From NCBI GenBank assembly GCA_002316225.1, contig DCDC01000057.1:1-25876 (forward strand): a DNA stretch of 25,876 nucleotides. Direction: 5' to 3'. This DNA comes from Firmicutes bacterium UBA1065 (GTDB lineage Bacteria; Bacillota; Clostridia; Tissierellales; Sedimentibacteraceae). The notes below the pieces were generated by a model. It ran no database searches. It was given only the letters and a program-made list of their open reading frames with translations, and had not been told where the DNA came from. Of the stretch, positions 7,572 to 15,081 are shown in pieces (position 1 is the stretch's first letter; every line of letters starts with the position of its first letter). Position numbers and translations under genes: made by a program.

Positions 7572-9230
7572 ATGCTGCTTAGTTTAAATATAAAGAATTT
7601 TGCAGTATTCGAGGATGTATCCGTCAATTTTGAAGCAGGTTTTAACGTATTCACGGGTGAAACAGGATCCGGTAAATCCGTATTAATAAATGCCATTGAA
7701 CTTATTTTAGGAGAAAGGTCATCGAGAGACCTGATAAGAAAAGGCAAAAAGTCCGCTTTTATTGAAGGAATATTTGAAATCAGCGATAATGATAACCTGA
7801 AAAAAAATTTGGAAAGTCTGAACATAGAGGTTGACAAGGATGACTTCCTGATAATATCCAGAGAACTCTTGCAAAACGGCAAAAGCATAAACATGATAAA
7901 CGGGAGAGCTGTTCCACTCAATACAATCAAAGCATTGGGCAGCTCTTTAATAGATATTTATGGCCAGTTTGGCCATGAAAACCTCTTTAAAAAAGAAAAT
8001 CATATAAAAATGCTTGACAGTTTGATTCAAAAGTACTTATCAGACGACTTTCGGACCTATGACCAGCTTTATGCAAAATATACCCGGCTTCTTGACGAAA
8101 TAAACACCCTTAAACAAAAACTCATCAACAAGGATAAAAAAATTGAGCAGCTGAAATATGAAATAGATGAAATAGATGGGGCAAACCTTAAAGAATTTGA
8201 AGAAGAAGAGTTGCTGAAGAAACTTAAAAAACTTTCAAACATACAGGAAATTAAAAAGTCCCTGTATGAGGCTCTTTATATCCTCAACAACGACAATATA
8301 AACAATGTTTATGCCATTATCAATAAAATAAAAAGCTATGACGAAAAATTGGAAGAATTCCTTTCAAGGCTCGATGTTCAGTTGGAAGAATTGCAGCTTT
8401 TAACATATGACCTGCGAGCCTATTCGGATAACCTGGACCTTGATGAAAATGAACTTGAAAGCATTGAAAACAGAATGTCTCTTATTAACCGCCTAAAAAG
8501 GAAATACGGTTTTTCCATTGAAAAGATCATGGAATACAGGAAGGCCTCCTTTGAAGAATTGAATCTGCTTTTGGAAGCAGATTCAAAATTAAAGATATTA
8601 ATAAGGGAAAAAGAAGAAACATATAAATTACTCAAGGAAAAAGCAGAAATAATATCGAAGAAAAGGAAAAATGCCGCAGAATACCTTGAAAAACAAATTT
8701 TGGTTGAATTAAGCGACTTGAACATGAAAAACATCGAATTCAAGGTAAAATTGGACAAAAAGGATTTATCCGGGGACGGGGCCGACAAGGTCGAGTTCTT
8801 AATTTCAACGAATGTGGGAAGCGACCTGAATTCCGTTCAGAAGATAGTTTCCGGAGGGGAAGCTTCAAGAATCATGCTGGCCTTTAAAAAAATAAAAAGC
8901 GACATTGGGCAAACCATGGTCTTTGATGAAATCGACATAGGAATAAGCGGCAAAACCGCCCAGATGACCGGTGTAAAAATGAATTATATAGCCAAAAACA
9001 ATCAGGTTATATGTGTAACCCATTCTCCGCAGATAGCATCAATAGCAAAAAATCACTTTTTAATCGAAAAGAAAGTGATAGGCAATGAAACTTTCAGTAC
9101 GGTCAAAAAATTGGACAAGGAAAACAAAATACGTGAGATTGCCAGGTTGTTGAGCGGTATGAAAATAACCGACAAATCATTGAACAATGCTGTTGAATTG
9201 ATAGAAATTAACAGTAAAATAAGTGAATAG
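7572..9230 (+). CDS. recN: DNA repair protein RecN
   Basis: A 552-residue SMC-like ATPase. Walker A GETGSGKS is at residues 29-36. Two long coiled-coil arms flank the central region (about 150-380). The signature motif is in IVSGGEASRIMLAFK (about 430-444), Walker B is FDEIDIGISG (from about 451), and a D-loop/H-loop segment is CVTHSPQIAS. RecN is an early double-strand-break sensor that holds DNA ends. It starts 10 bases after argR behind GGTGAT. Length is close to that of B. subtilis RecN (576) and no key motif is missing. Confidence 0.96.
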   Translation: MLLSLNIKNFAVFEDVSVNFEAGFNVFTGETGSGKSVLINAIELILGERSSRDLIRKGKKSAFIEGIFEISDNDNLKKNLESLNIEVDKDDFLIISRELLQNGKSINMINGRAVPLNTIKALGSSLIDIYGQFGHENLFKKENHIKMLDSLIQKYLSDDFRTYDQLYAKYTRLLDEINTLKQKLINKDKKIEQLKYEIDEIDGANLKEFEEEELLKKLKKLSNIQEIKKSLYEALYILNNDNINNVYAIINKIKSYDEKLEEFLSRLDVQLEELQLLTYDLRAYSDNLDLDENELESIENRMSLINRLKRKYGFSIEKIMEYRKASFEELNLLLEADSKLKILIREKEETYKLLKEKAEIISKKRKNAAEYLEKQILVELSDLNMKNIEFKVKLDKKDLSGDGADKVEFLISTNVGSDLNSVQKIVSGGEASRIMLAFKKIKSDIGQTMVFDEIDIGISGKTAQMTGVKMNYIAKNNQVICVTHSPQIASIAKNHFLIEKKVIGNETFSTVKKLDKENKIREIARLLSGMKITDKSLNNAVELIEINSKISE

Positions 9231-9280
9231 AAGACCTGGTATAAGGAAAAATTAAGGATAAAACTTTTAGGAGAGGATTT

Positions 9281-10369
9281 ATGAAAATTTTCTTAAAAAG
9301 AGTTTTATTCTTTATTTTTTTTATTGCGGTGTTAATGACTGCGGTTTTTTTTGGTTTCAACCTGAAAACCAATCCCTATAAGTTTGCAAAATATGACCAG
9401 GTTCTTGATGCTGAAGGCAAGTATGTGATACCCGGAGGCCAGACCATAGGTGTTGAATTAAAAACAGAGGGAGTATTGGTTGTAGGTCTGGCTGATATAG
9501 CCAATGCCGAAAACATATCAACATCCCCTGCAAAAATGGCCGGAATCCAGATAGGAGACAAAATATTGGAAATTGACTCCATATATATGGGTAGTACTGA
9601 TGATATTTTAAAATATACCGAAAGCATGGGAATTAAAATATATGAATTCAAAATAGAGAGGGCGGGTAAGATAGTGTATTTGACAATTACTCCCGTTCAA
9701 AGATACGAGAGTGAGGAAATCAAATTCGGATTTTGGGCACGGGATAATATAGCCGGAATCGGAACAATTACCTTTGTTGATCCCAAAACCGGAACCTACA
9801 GCGCTATCGGACACGGCATTTCAGATTCGGAAACAGGGAAACTAATAGATATTGCATCAGGGACCATATCAAAAGCAAATATTACAAATATCAAGCTTGG
9901 CAAAAAAGGCGAACCCGGTGAAATCATAGGTTATATTTTAAAGGATGAAAAATGCCTTGGAACGGTTTCAAACAATACGAATTTTGGAATTTACGGTAAA
10001 ATTAACAAGGACAGCATGGGGTATTTCAGCGGGGATTTAATGGAAGTAGGGAAAAAGGAAGAGCTGGCTTTAGGCCCGGCTTATATGATTTCCTGCGTAA
10101 ACAATGAACTAAAAAAATACAGGATTGAAATATCAAGAATATTTTATCAGAACAAGCCTGATGAAAAAAGTTTTGTCCTTAAGATAACGGATGAAGAATT
10201 GCTCAAAATGACCAATGGCATAATACAAGGCATGAGCGGGAGCCCTATAATTCAAAACAATAAAATAGTGGGAGCTGTGACCCATGTCTTCATGAATGAT
10301 CCATCCAAGGGCTATGGGATATATATAGAATGGATTCTTGATCAAATAAATACAAGTGATTGTAATTAA
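9281..10369 (+). CDS. spoIVB: SpoIVB signalling serine peptidase
   Basis: A 362-residue protein. An N-terminal membrane anchor (about residues 7-26) is followed by a PDZ domain (about 68-135, with PAKMAGIQIGDKILEIDS) and an S55 peptidase domain containing SAIGHGISD (His about 178) and GMSGSPII (nucleophile Ser about 319). SpoIVB is secreted by the forespore and cleaves SpoIVFA so that pro-sigma-K is processed, coupling the two cell compartments. All catalytic regions are intact. It lies 50 bases after recN with AGGAGAGG before the ATG and is followed by a strong terminator. I see no convincing sigma-F or sigma-G promoter in the short gap. Confidence 0.96.
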   Translation: MKIFLKRVLFFIFFIAVLMTAVFFGFNLKTNPYKFAKYDQVLDAEGKYVIPGGQTIGVELKTEGVLVVGLADIANAENISTSPAKMAGIQIGDKILEIDSIYMGSTDDILKYTESMGIKIYEFKIERAGKIVYLTITPVQRYESEEIKFGFWARDNIAGIGTITFVDPKTGTYSAIGHGISDSETGKLIDIASGTISKANITNIKLGKKGEPGEIIGYILKDEKCLGTVSNNTNFGIYGKINKDSMGYFSGDLMEVGKKEELALGPAYMISCVNNELKKYRIEISRIFYQNKPDEKSFVLKITDEELLKMTNGIIQGMSGSPIIQNNKIVGAVTHVFMNDPSKGYGIYIEWILDQINTSDCN

Positions 10370-10441
10370 AAAATTATTACAGGCACCAAATTCTTAAAAT
10401 TACTGACCTACCTTTAATTAAAAATATCCGCTCACGGTTTT

Positions 10442-10466
10442 GGACACGAGTGATTCGTGTCCTTTT
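10442..10466 (+). terminator. Intrinsic terminator after spoIVB
   Basis: GGACACGA (10442-10449) and TCGTGTCC (10455-10462) form a perfect 8-bp stem with a 5-base loop, followed by TTTT. It closes the tlyA-to-spoIVB unit. The GGACAC core is shared with the palindrome at 3345-3398. Confidence 0.8.
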
Positions 10467-10478
10467 GTCATCATATTC

Positions 10479-10497
10479 TTCGGGCTATAGCCCTGAA
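10479..10497 (+). repeat. Small palindrome upstream of spo0A
   Basis: GGGCTATAGCCC (10482-10493) is a perfect 12-base palindrome. TTC before it and GAA after it extend the stem past one bulged T. It lies just after the spoIVB terminator. It could be a second, weaker hairpin of the same terminator region or a protein-binding site. Confidence 0.4.
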
Positions 10498-10510
10498 ATA
10501 TATTTTAGTT

Positions 10511-10520
10511 TATCGACAAA
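10511..10520 (-). promoter_or_regulatory. Possible 0A box upstream of spo0A
   Basis: On the - strand this reads TTTGTCGATA, matching the Spo0A consensus TGNCGAA in six of seven positions (TGTCGAT). spo0A genes in firmicutes are commonly autoregulated through such boxes. The region 10498-10680 is otherwise very AT-rich. TATAAT at 10549-10554 is a -10 candidate without a good -35. One box with one mismatch is weak evidence. Confidence 0.35.
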
Positions 10521-10680
10521 TTTTTAGTATAAATATGGAAAAAATATATATAATAGATATAAAAACCATAATCTTACAAAAATTATTAGGGTGATTTATT
10601 TCCAAAAAAAAGGGTTTTTTGATTATTTTGCGTATTATATTTATAAAGAGAATATTAGAATTATGAATTGGAGGTTTAAG

Positions 10681-11475
10681 ATGCAAAAAAAAGTAAAAAT
10701 TGTCATTGCTGATGATAACAAGGAATTCAGGTTAATTCTAAAGGATTTTCTTCTCAGCAAAAAGGTCTTCGATGTTGTTGATATGGCAGAAGACGGGTTA
10801 AAAGCATTGGATTCCGTCGAGAAACATGAACCTGACATTTTAATTTTAGACATAATTATGCCTCATTTGGATGGCTTGGGTGTTTTGGAAAGACTTCACA
10901 AGAGACAATTGGCCAAGTTTCCCAAGGTTATAGTTTTATCTGCCGTAGGTCATGATAAGGTTACCCAGAGGGCTATCAATATGGGAGTTGATTATTATAT
11001 TGTCAAGCCATTCAATTTTGAATCCTTTGCCGAAAGATTGCTGCAAATATCCGAATTAGAAACTTCCAAGGTTCAAAACAAGGGTAAGGAAATCGTTTAT
11101 AACGATAAGATGAACAATGAGCTGAGCCTGGAAGTTAAAATAACCGAAATCCTCCATGAAGTAGGCGTTCCTGCTCACATTAAGGGCTACCAGTATTTAC
11201 GCACATCCATAACGGATGTTGTAAAAAATATTGACCTCTTAGGAGCTATAACAAAAGAGCTCTATCCAATGATAGCAGCAAAATATTCAACTACTCCAAG
11301 CAGGGTTGAAAGAGCCATACGCCATGCCATAGAAGTTGCCTGGACGAGAGGAAAAATAGAAACCATCAACAGCATTTTCGGTTATACTATTCATAACAAC
11401 AAGGGTAAACCCACCAATTCAGAGTTCATAGCAATGATTGCAGATAAACTTCGTTTGGAGCAAAAGGTTTCATAA
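10681..11475 (+). CDS. spo0A: Stage 0 sporulation master regulator Spo0A
   Basis: A 264-residue response regulator, almost the same length as B. subtilis Spo0A. The receiver domain (about 4-125) has acidic pocket D11-D12, phospho-acceptor D57 in ILDIIMPHLDG, S87 and K109. The C-terminal Spo0A DNA-binding domain (about 150-264) contains YPMIAAKYSTTPSRVERAIR, the recognition-helix region. Phospho-Spo0A starts sporulation by activating spoIIA, spoIIE and spoIIG and repressing abrB. The ATG at 10681 follows GGAGGT at a proper distance. An in-frame ATT or other start 30 codons upstream gives a non-homologous extension and is rejected. Confidence 0.97.
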   Translation: MQKKVKIVIADDNKEFRLILKDFLLSKKVFDVVDMAEDGLKALDSVEKHEPDILILDIIMPHLDGLGVLERLHKRQLAKFPKVIVLSAVGHDKVTQRAINMGVDYYIVKPFNFESFAERLLQISELETSKVQNKGKEIVYNDKMNNELSLEVKITEILHEVGVPAHIKGYQYLRTSITDVVKNIDLLGAITKELYPMIAAKYSTTPSRVERAIRHAIEVAWTRGKIETINSIFGYTIHNNKGKPTNSEFIAMIADKLRLEQKVS

Positions 11476-11506
11476 GAAGGCACCGGATGTTTATGTTCAA
11501 AATAGC

Positions 11507-11535
11507 TTGACAAAAACTTCCGTTGTTATTAAAAT
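11507..11535 (+). promoter_or_regulatory. Near-consensus sigma-A promoter for nudF
   Basis: A perfect TTGACA (11507-11512), a 17-base spacer and TAAAAT (11530-11535). The start site would fall near 11542, leaving a leader of about 50 bases before the nudF ATG. Confidence 0.8.
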
Positions 11536-11594
11536 AAGTCCAACGATTAAAAATTGCAAGAATTAAAAGTGCAATTGTTTAATTACAGGAGGAA

Positions 11595-12119
11595 ATGTTG
11601 AGCACTGAAATAACTGTAAAAAGCGAAAAAATTTTTGAAGGTAAAATAGTTAATTTACGGATTGATACTGTTGAACTGGAAAATCAAAAATACGCAAAAA
11701 GAGAAATAGTCGATCATAAAGCTGCCGTGTGTATTTTGGCCCTAAATAAGGATAAGGTGTTGCTGGTAAGACAATACAGGAAGGCAGTTGAAGACTTTAT
11801 ATACGAATTGCCTGCAGGTATCCTTAATATTGCCGAAGAGCCACATGATGGAGCTTTAAGAGAGTTAAAAGAAGAAACAGGCTACAGGGCAGGTAATATT
11901 GAATTACTCTATGAATTTTATACTTCTCCGGGTTTTACCAACGAAAAGGTATATTTATTCTTAGCTTCGGACCTGGTATATGAAGGAACGGATTTGGATG
12001 AAGACGAATGCATAGAAACAATGGAAATCAATAAAGAAGAAGCAAAAAAAATGATCGAAACAGGCAGGATAAACGACAGCAAGACCCTTATCGGCTTGAT
12101 CCACTGGCTGCATTCGTAA
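11595..12119 (+). CDS. nudF: Nudix hydrolase, ADP-ribose pyrophosphatase type
   Basis: A 174-residue protein with the full Nudix box: G-x5-E-x7-REL-x-EE-x-G, read as GILNIAEEPHDGALRELKEE then TGY at about residues 75-97. The following TSPGFTNEKVYLFLA is typical of the ADP-ribose pyrophosphatase subgroup. These enzymes hydrolyse ADP-ribose to AMP and ribose 5-phosphate. The position between spo0A and spoIIM matches B. subtilis nudF. AGGAGG precedes the ATG. It appears to be a single-gene transcript with its own promoter and terminator. Confidence 0.92.
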   Translation: MLSTEITVKSEKIFEGKIVNLRIDTVELENQKYAKREIVDHKAAVCILALNKDKVLLVRQYRKAVEDFIYELPAGILNIAEEPHDGALRELKEETGYRAGNIELLYEFYTSPGFTNEKVYLFLASDLVYEGTDLDEDECIETMEINKEEAKKMIETGRINDSKTLIGLIHWLHS

Positions 12120-12140
12120 AATATATAATAAAGAGAATTA

Positions 12141-12191
12141 AACCTCTTGTACAAGCATATATTATATAAAGCTTAACAAGAGGTTTTTTTT
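12141..12191 (+). terminator. Intrinsic terminator after nudF
   Basis: AACCTCTTGT (12141-12150) and ACAAGAGGTT (12176-12185) form a perfect 10-bp stem with a 25-base AT-rich loop, followed by eight T residues (12184-12191). Confidence 0.88.
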
Positions 12192-12228
12192 ATTAAGAGC
12201 GGGCGGATTCCAAGGATGGGGGTTGTAT

Positions 12229-12810
12229 ATGAATAATACGGTTAAAAAACTGATACAATCTGAAACCAGGACTCTGGTTACCTTATTGGTAATATTTGCC
12301 GGAGCTTTGATTTTGTCGGCACTGATTTATTCCCTGGCGGGCAGGGGTACAATAGGGGCAATAAACTACTCCGGTATCAGCAATATGACCTTAATGCAAA
12401 TTTTTTCCATGACTTTTAAAAGAAACATCCCTTATTTTTTGGCTGTTATTATCCTTACTTATCTGGGCCAGGATAAATTGACCAAAATTCTGTTTGCATT
12501 TATTTCGGTCTATTACGGCCTTTCTGTGATTTATATAATCAGGACCGTAGGATTGGATTTAAGGTATTTTTTACTTACCTTTACTGATTACTTAATATTT
12601 TTTCCGATTCTACTTTATTTTACATTTATTTCTAGTACAATATCAAAATATACAAAAAAAACAAAAAATATTGAGACTATTTCCCGTAAGTTTGATATAA
12701 TAATAAGCGGGTATATTCAAATTTCTTTGTATTATTTAGTCATAGTGACAGCTTATTCTTTTATTTACTCCGCATATATATTAACTTTAAGCAGAATGTT
12801 GGTGAGATAA
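12229..12810 (+). CDS. spoIIM: Stage II sporulation protein M
   Basis: A 193-residue membrane protein with about five hydrophobic helices (about residues 18-38, 67-83, 90-108, 115-137 and 160-185). This fits SpoIIM, part of the SpoIID-SpoIIM-SpoIIP peptidoglycan-degrading machine that drives engulfment. Its position between nudF and xerD agrees with B. subtilis. GGATGGGGG before the ATG at 12229 supports this start over a TTG two codons earlier. I found no clear sigma-E promoter between the nudF terminator and this gene. The stop overlaps the next start (TAATG). Confidence 0.88.
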   Translation: MNNTVKKLIQSETRTLVTLLVIFAGALILSALIYSLAGRGTIGAINYSGISNMTLMQIFSMTFKRNIPYFLAVIILTYLGQDKLTKILFAFISVYYGLSVIYIIRTVGLDLRYFLLTFTDYLIFFPILLYFTFISSTISKYTKKTKNIETISRKFDIIISGYIQISLYYLVIVTAYSFIYSAYILTLSRMLVR

Positions 12811-13679
12811 TGGATCTGATGGCTTATAAGGAATATCTGACCCAAGGAAATTTTAGCGAGAACTCAGTCAAGTCATATATATATGATGTTAAAAATTTTG
12901 AAACCTATCTTCGTGATGAATATGGCCTTGACATAATTAAAACTAAAAAGGCACATATCCTGACCTATCTTGTGGCCATGCAAAAAAGCGGCAAAAGCTC
13001 GTCTACAATCATAAGGACTGTTTCAACCCTAAGAAACTTCTTTACTTTTTTAAAAAATGAAAAACTTATTGAGGACAACCCTGTCATAAACATCCGTAGT
13101 CCCAAACAAATAAAAAAGAAACCCCCCATTCTGACAGAAGAAGAGATAGGGGAGCTAATGATGCTACCTGACAAAAATACCTTTAAAGGAATCAGAGATT
13201 TGGCAATGCTGGAACTGATGTATTCTTCGGGGATAAATGTTTCAGAACTTATAAGCATAAAGATTGGACAAGTAAACTTAAGTGCAGGTATGATATTTAT
13301 AAAGGGAGATAAGGAGAGGATAATTCCTCTCAGCAAATATGCAAATGAAGCAATCAGTATTTATTTAAACAACTTTAGAAAGAGTGAAGCAACCAATGAT
13401 GATGAATACCTCTTTGTAAATATTACCGGTGAGCCCATATCAAGGCAGGGCATATGGAAAATGCTTAAATATTACAAGAGAAAAATGAATTTGAAGAAGG
13501 AATTATCTCCAATGGTTTTAAGATCTTCCTTTGCGGTACACTTGTTATCCCACGGGGCTGACCTCGGGACCCTTAAAGAATTAATGGGACTCAACAGCAC
13601 GGGGGCCGCCCAGCATTATTTAAACAATGTTGAATATAAATCATTGGAAGTATTCAAGAAGACATTTCCGAGAAGCTAA
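12810..13679 (+). CDS. XerD-like tyrosine recombinase with a degenerate active site
   Basis: A 289-residue XerC/XerD-family protein of normal length. It has an N-terminal SAM-like core-binding domain (about 1-85, with SENSVKSYIYDVKNFETYL) and a C-terminal catalytic-fold domain (about 105-285). Aligned by eye to XerD, K165 in IKGDKER, R238 in SPMVLRSSF and Y270 in QHYLNN are present. Three catalytic positions are changed: Arg of the GLRVSEL motif is N143 (SGINVSEL), the box II His of SPHVLRH is M235, and the His of LLGH is L261. The frame is uninterrupted, so this looks like a conserved protein with lost or altered strand-exchange chemistry. It occupies the xerD slot between spoIIM and deoB and overlaps spoIIM by one base. 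Confidence 0.88.
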   Translation: MDLMAYKEYLTQGNFSENSVKSYIYDVKNFETYLRDEYGLDIIKTKKAHILTYLVAMQKSGKSSSTIIRTVSTLRNFFTFLKNEKLIEDNPVINIRSPKQIKKKPPILTEEEIGELMMLPDKNTFKGIRDLAMLELMYSSGINVSELISIKIGQVNLSAGMIFIKGDKERIIPLSKYANEAISIYLNNFRKSEATNDDEYLFVNITGEPISRQGIWKMLKYYKRKMNLKKELSPMVLRSSFAVHLLSHGADLGTLKELMGLNSTGAAQHYLNNVEYKSLEVFKKTFPRS

Positions 13680-13749
13680 CCGGCAGGTAAGCACATGAAT
13701 CATGTTAAAGTCATCGGGATAAAAACCGGTGTTTAAACTGCACCGTTAT

Positions 13750-13758
13750 TGGTATAAT
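13750..13758 (+). promoter_or_regulatory. Predicted extended -10 promoter for deoB
   Basis: TGGTATAAT at 13750-13758 is a consensus extended -10 element. The matching -35 position (13730-13735, TGTTTA) is poor, as is usual with extended -10 promoters. Confidence 0.55.
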
Positions 13759-13783
13759 GATATTAATGATATATGAATAAGCG

Positions 13784-13802
13784 GAGGGATTTAATATCCC
13801 TC
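13784..13802 (+). other. Hairpin in the deoB leader
   Basis: GAGGGAT (13784-13790) and ATCCCTC (13796-13802) form a perfect 7-bp stem with a 5-base loop, between the predicted promoter and the deoB ribosome site. No T-run follows directly. It may affect RNA stability or be an operator; no function can be assigned. Confidence 0.45.
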
Positions 13803-13828
13803 AATTTAATCTTTTACAGGAGAGACGG

Positions 13829-15001
13829 ATGATAAAAAGAATTATTTTGATAGTGCTGGACAGTGTCGGGGTTGGTGAACTCCCTGATGCAGCCCTCTAT
13901 GGGGATGAAGGCAGCAACACCTTAAAAAACATCTACAAAAATGTTGAGAATTTTTCCCTGCCCAATTTGGAGCACCTGGGTATTTTAAACATAAAGGGAT
14001 TGGAAGACATTAAAGGTTCAGAATCATTTTTGGGTTCTGTTGCTAAGTGCAATGAAAAATCAAAGGGGAAGGATACAACAACCGGTCACTGGGAAATCGC
14101 CGGCCTGATCTTGGACAAGCCCTTTCCTACCTATCCCCAGGGGTTTCCGGATGACTTGATTAAAGAATTTGAAAAAAGGACAGGAAGAAGAGTCATGGGA
14201 AACTATCCTGCTTCCGGAACCGAGATAATAAAGGAATTAGGCAAGAAACACATGGAAACCGGAAATTTGATAGTTTATACATCTGCCGACAGCGTATTTC
14301 AAATAGCTGCTCACGAAGAAGTGGTTCCTTTGGATGAACTCTATGATATTTGCAGGATTGCAAGAGATATGCTTAAAGGTCCCCATGGGGTGGGAAGAGT
14401 TATCGCAAGACCCTTCCTGGGGCAAGAAGGCAATTTTACAAGGACAGGCAACAGGAAAGATTTTTCTCTCGAGCCCTTCAGGGATACCATGCTGGATTAT
14501 GTAAAAAACAGCGGCAGGGAAGTATTAGCCATAGGAAAAATAGAAGATATTTTTGCCAACAAGGGCATTACAAAATCTAATCATACCAAGAACAATGATG
14601 AAGGTATTAAGGCCACCATCCAGGCCATAAAGGAAGATTTTGAAGGATTAATCTTTACTAACTTAGTAGACTTCGACATGGTTTACGGCCATAGAAACGA
14701 CATTTATGGATATGCCCATTCCCTTATGAGCTTTGACGATAAGCTTGCGGATATTATGGGATCCCTGAGAGATGATGATCTTTTGATAATAACCGCAGAC
14801 CACGGGTGTGACCCCACAACGGCCAGCACAGATCATTCAAGGGAATACATTCCTTTGATCTTCTATGGTAAAAGAGTCAAGGCAAACAATAACCTGGGCA
14901 TTCTTGACACTTATGCATGCATAGGGAAAACTGTACTGGATATTTTTGAAATCGAAAACGACCTTGAAGGAAAGAGTGTAAAAAATCAAATATTGAAATG
15001 A
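13829..15001 (+). CDS. deoB: Phosphopentomutase
   Basis: A 390-residue alkaline-phosphatase-superfamily enzyme. Metal and phosphate residues are in VLDSVGVGELPDA (N-terminus), KGKDTTTGHWEIAG (about 80-93, with the phospho-accepting Thr), and ADHGCDPTTASTDHSREYIPL (about 328-350). It interconverts ribose or deoxyribose 1- and 5-phosphates in nucleoside salvage. In B. subtilis the order is xerD-drm-pupG-dacF; here the purine nucleoside phosphorylase gene pupG is missing and dacF follows after 80 bases. AGGAGAG precedes the ATG. Confidence 0.96.
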   Translation: MIKRIILIVLDSVGVGELPDAALYGDEGSNTLKNIYKNVENFSLPNLEHLGILNIKGLEDIKGSESFLGSVAKCNEKSKGKDTTTGHWEIAGLILDKPFPTYPQGFPDDLIKEFEKRTGRRVMGNYPASGTEIIKELGKKHMETGNLIVYTSADSVFQIAAHEEVVPLDELYDICRIARDMLKGPHGVGRVIARPFLGQEGNFTRTGNRKDFSLEPFRDTMLDYVKNSGREVLAIGKIEDIFANKGITKSNHTKNNDEGIKATIQAIKEDFEGLIFTNLVDFDMVYGHRNDIYGYAHSLMSFDDKLADIMGSLRDDDLLIITADHGCDPTTASTDHSREYIPLIFYGKRVKANNNLGILDTYACIGKTVLDIFEIENDLEGKSVKNQILK

Positions 15002-15030
15002 GAGAGTCTAAGTGACTGCTGCGTTTTAAT

Positions 15031-15059
15031 GTATGAATCTGTAAAATATGGTTATTCTA
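15031..15059 (+). promoter_or_regulatory. Candidate sigma-F/sigma-G-type promoter upstream of dacF
   Basis: GTATG (15031-15035) resembles the -35 GYATA. GGTTATTCTA (15050-15059) fits the sigma-F -10 pattern GGNNANAHTR at all but one defined position, with a 14-base spacer. dacF in B. subtilis is transcribed in the forespore by sigma-F, so the position is meaningful. Two near-matches in AT-rich DNA remain modest evidence. Confidence 0.4.
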
Positions 15060-15081
15060 CATAAAAAGGAGGTACTTTTTT

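Noticed and set aside
7430..7930. Open frame of 166 codons on the - strand across the argR/recN junction
   Set aside because: Both + strand genes are unambiguous here; the antisense product is Ser/Phe/Leu-rich, typical of a shadow of Lys/Glu-rich AT-rich coding DNA.
9239..9265. Possible sigma-F promoter before spoIVB (GTATA and GGATAAAACT)
   Set aside because: The spacer is only 12 bases and the -10 misses two conserved positions.
10591..10680. In-frame upstream extension of spo0A by 30 codons
   Set aside because: The extension is not like any Spo0A N-terminus, whereas the ATG at 10681 has GGAGGT at the right distance and gives the usual 264-residue length.
12810..13679. The XerD-like gene as a pseudogene
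   Set aside because: The frame is uninterrupted, full length, has a ribosome site and start overlap, and keeps Lys, Arg and Tyr plus the overall fold motifs, which fits a maintained protein better than decay.
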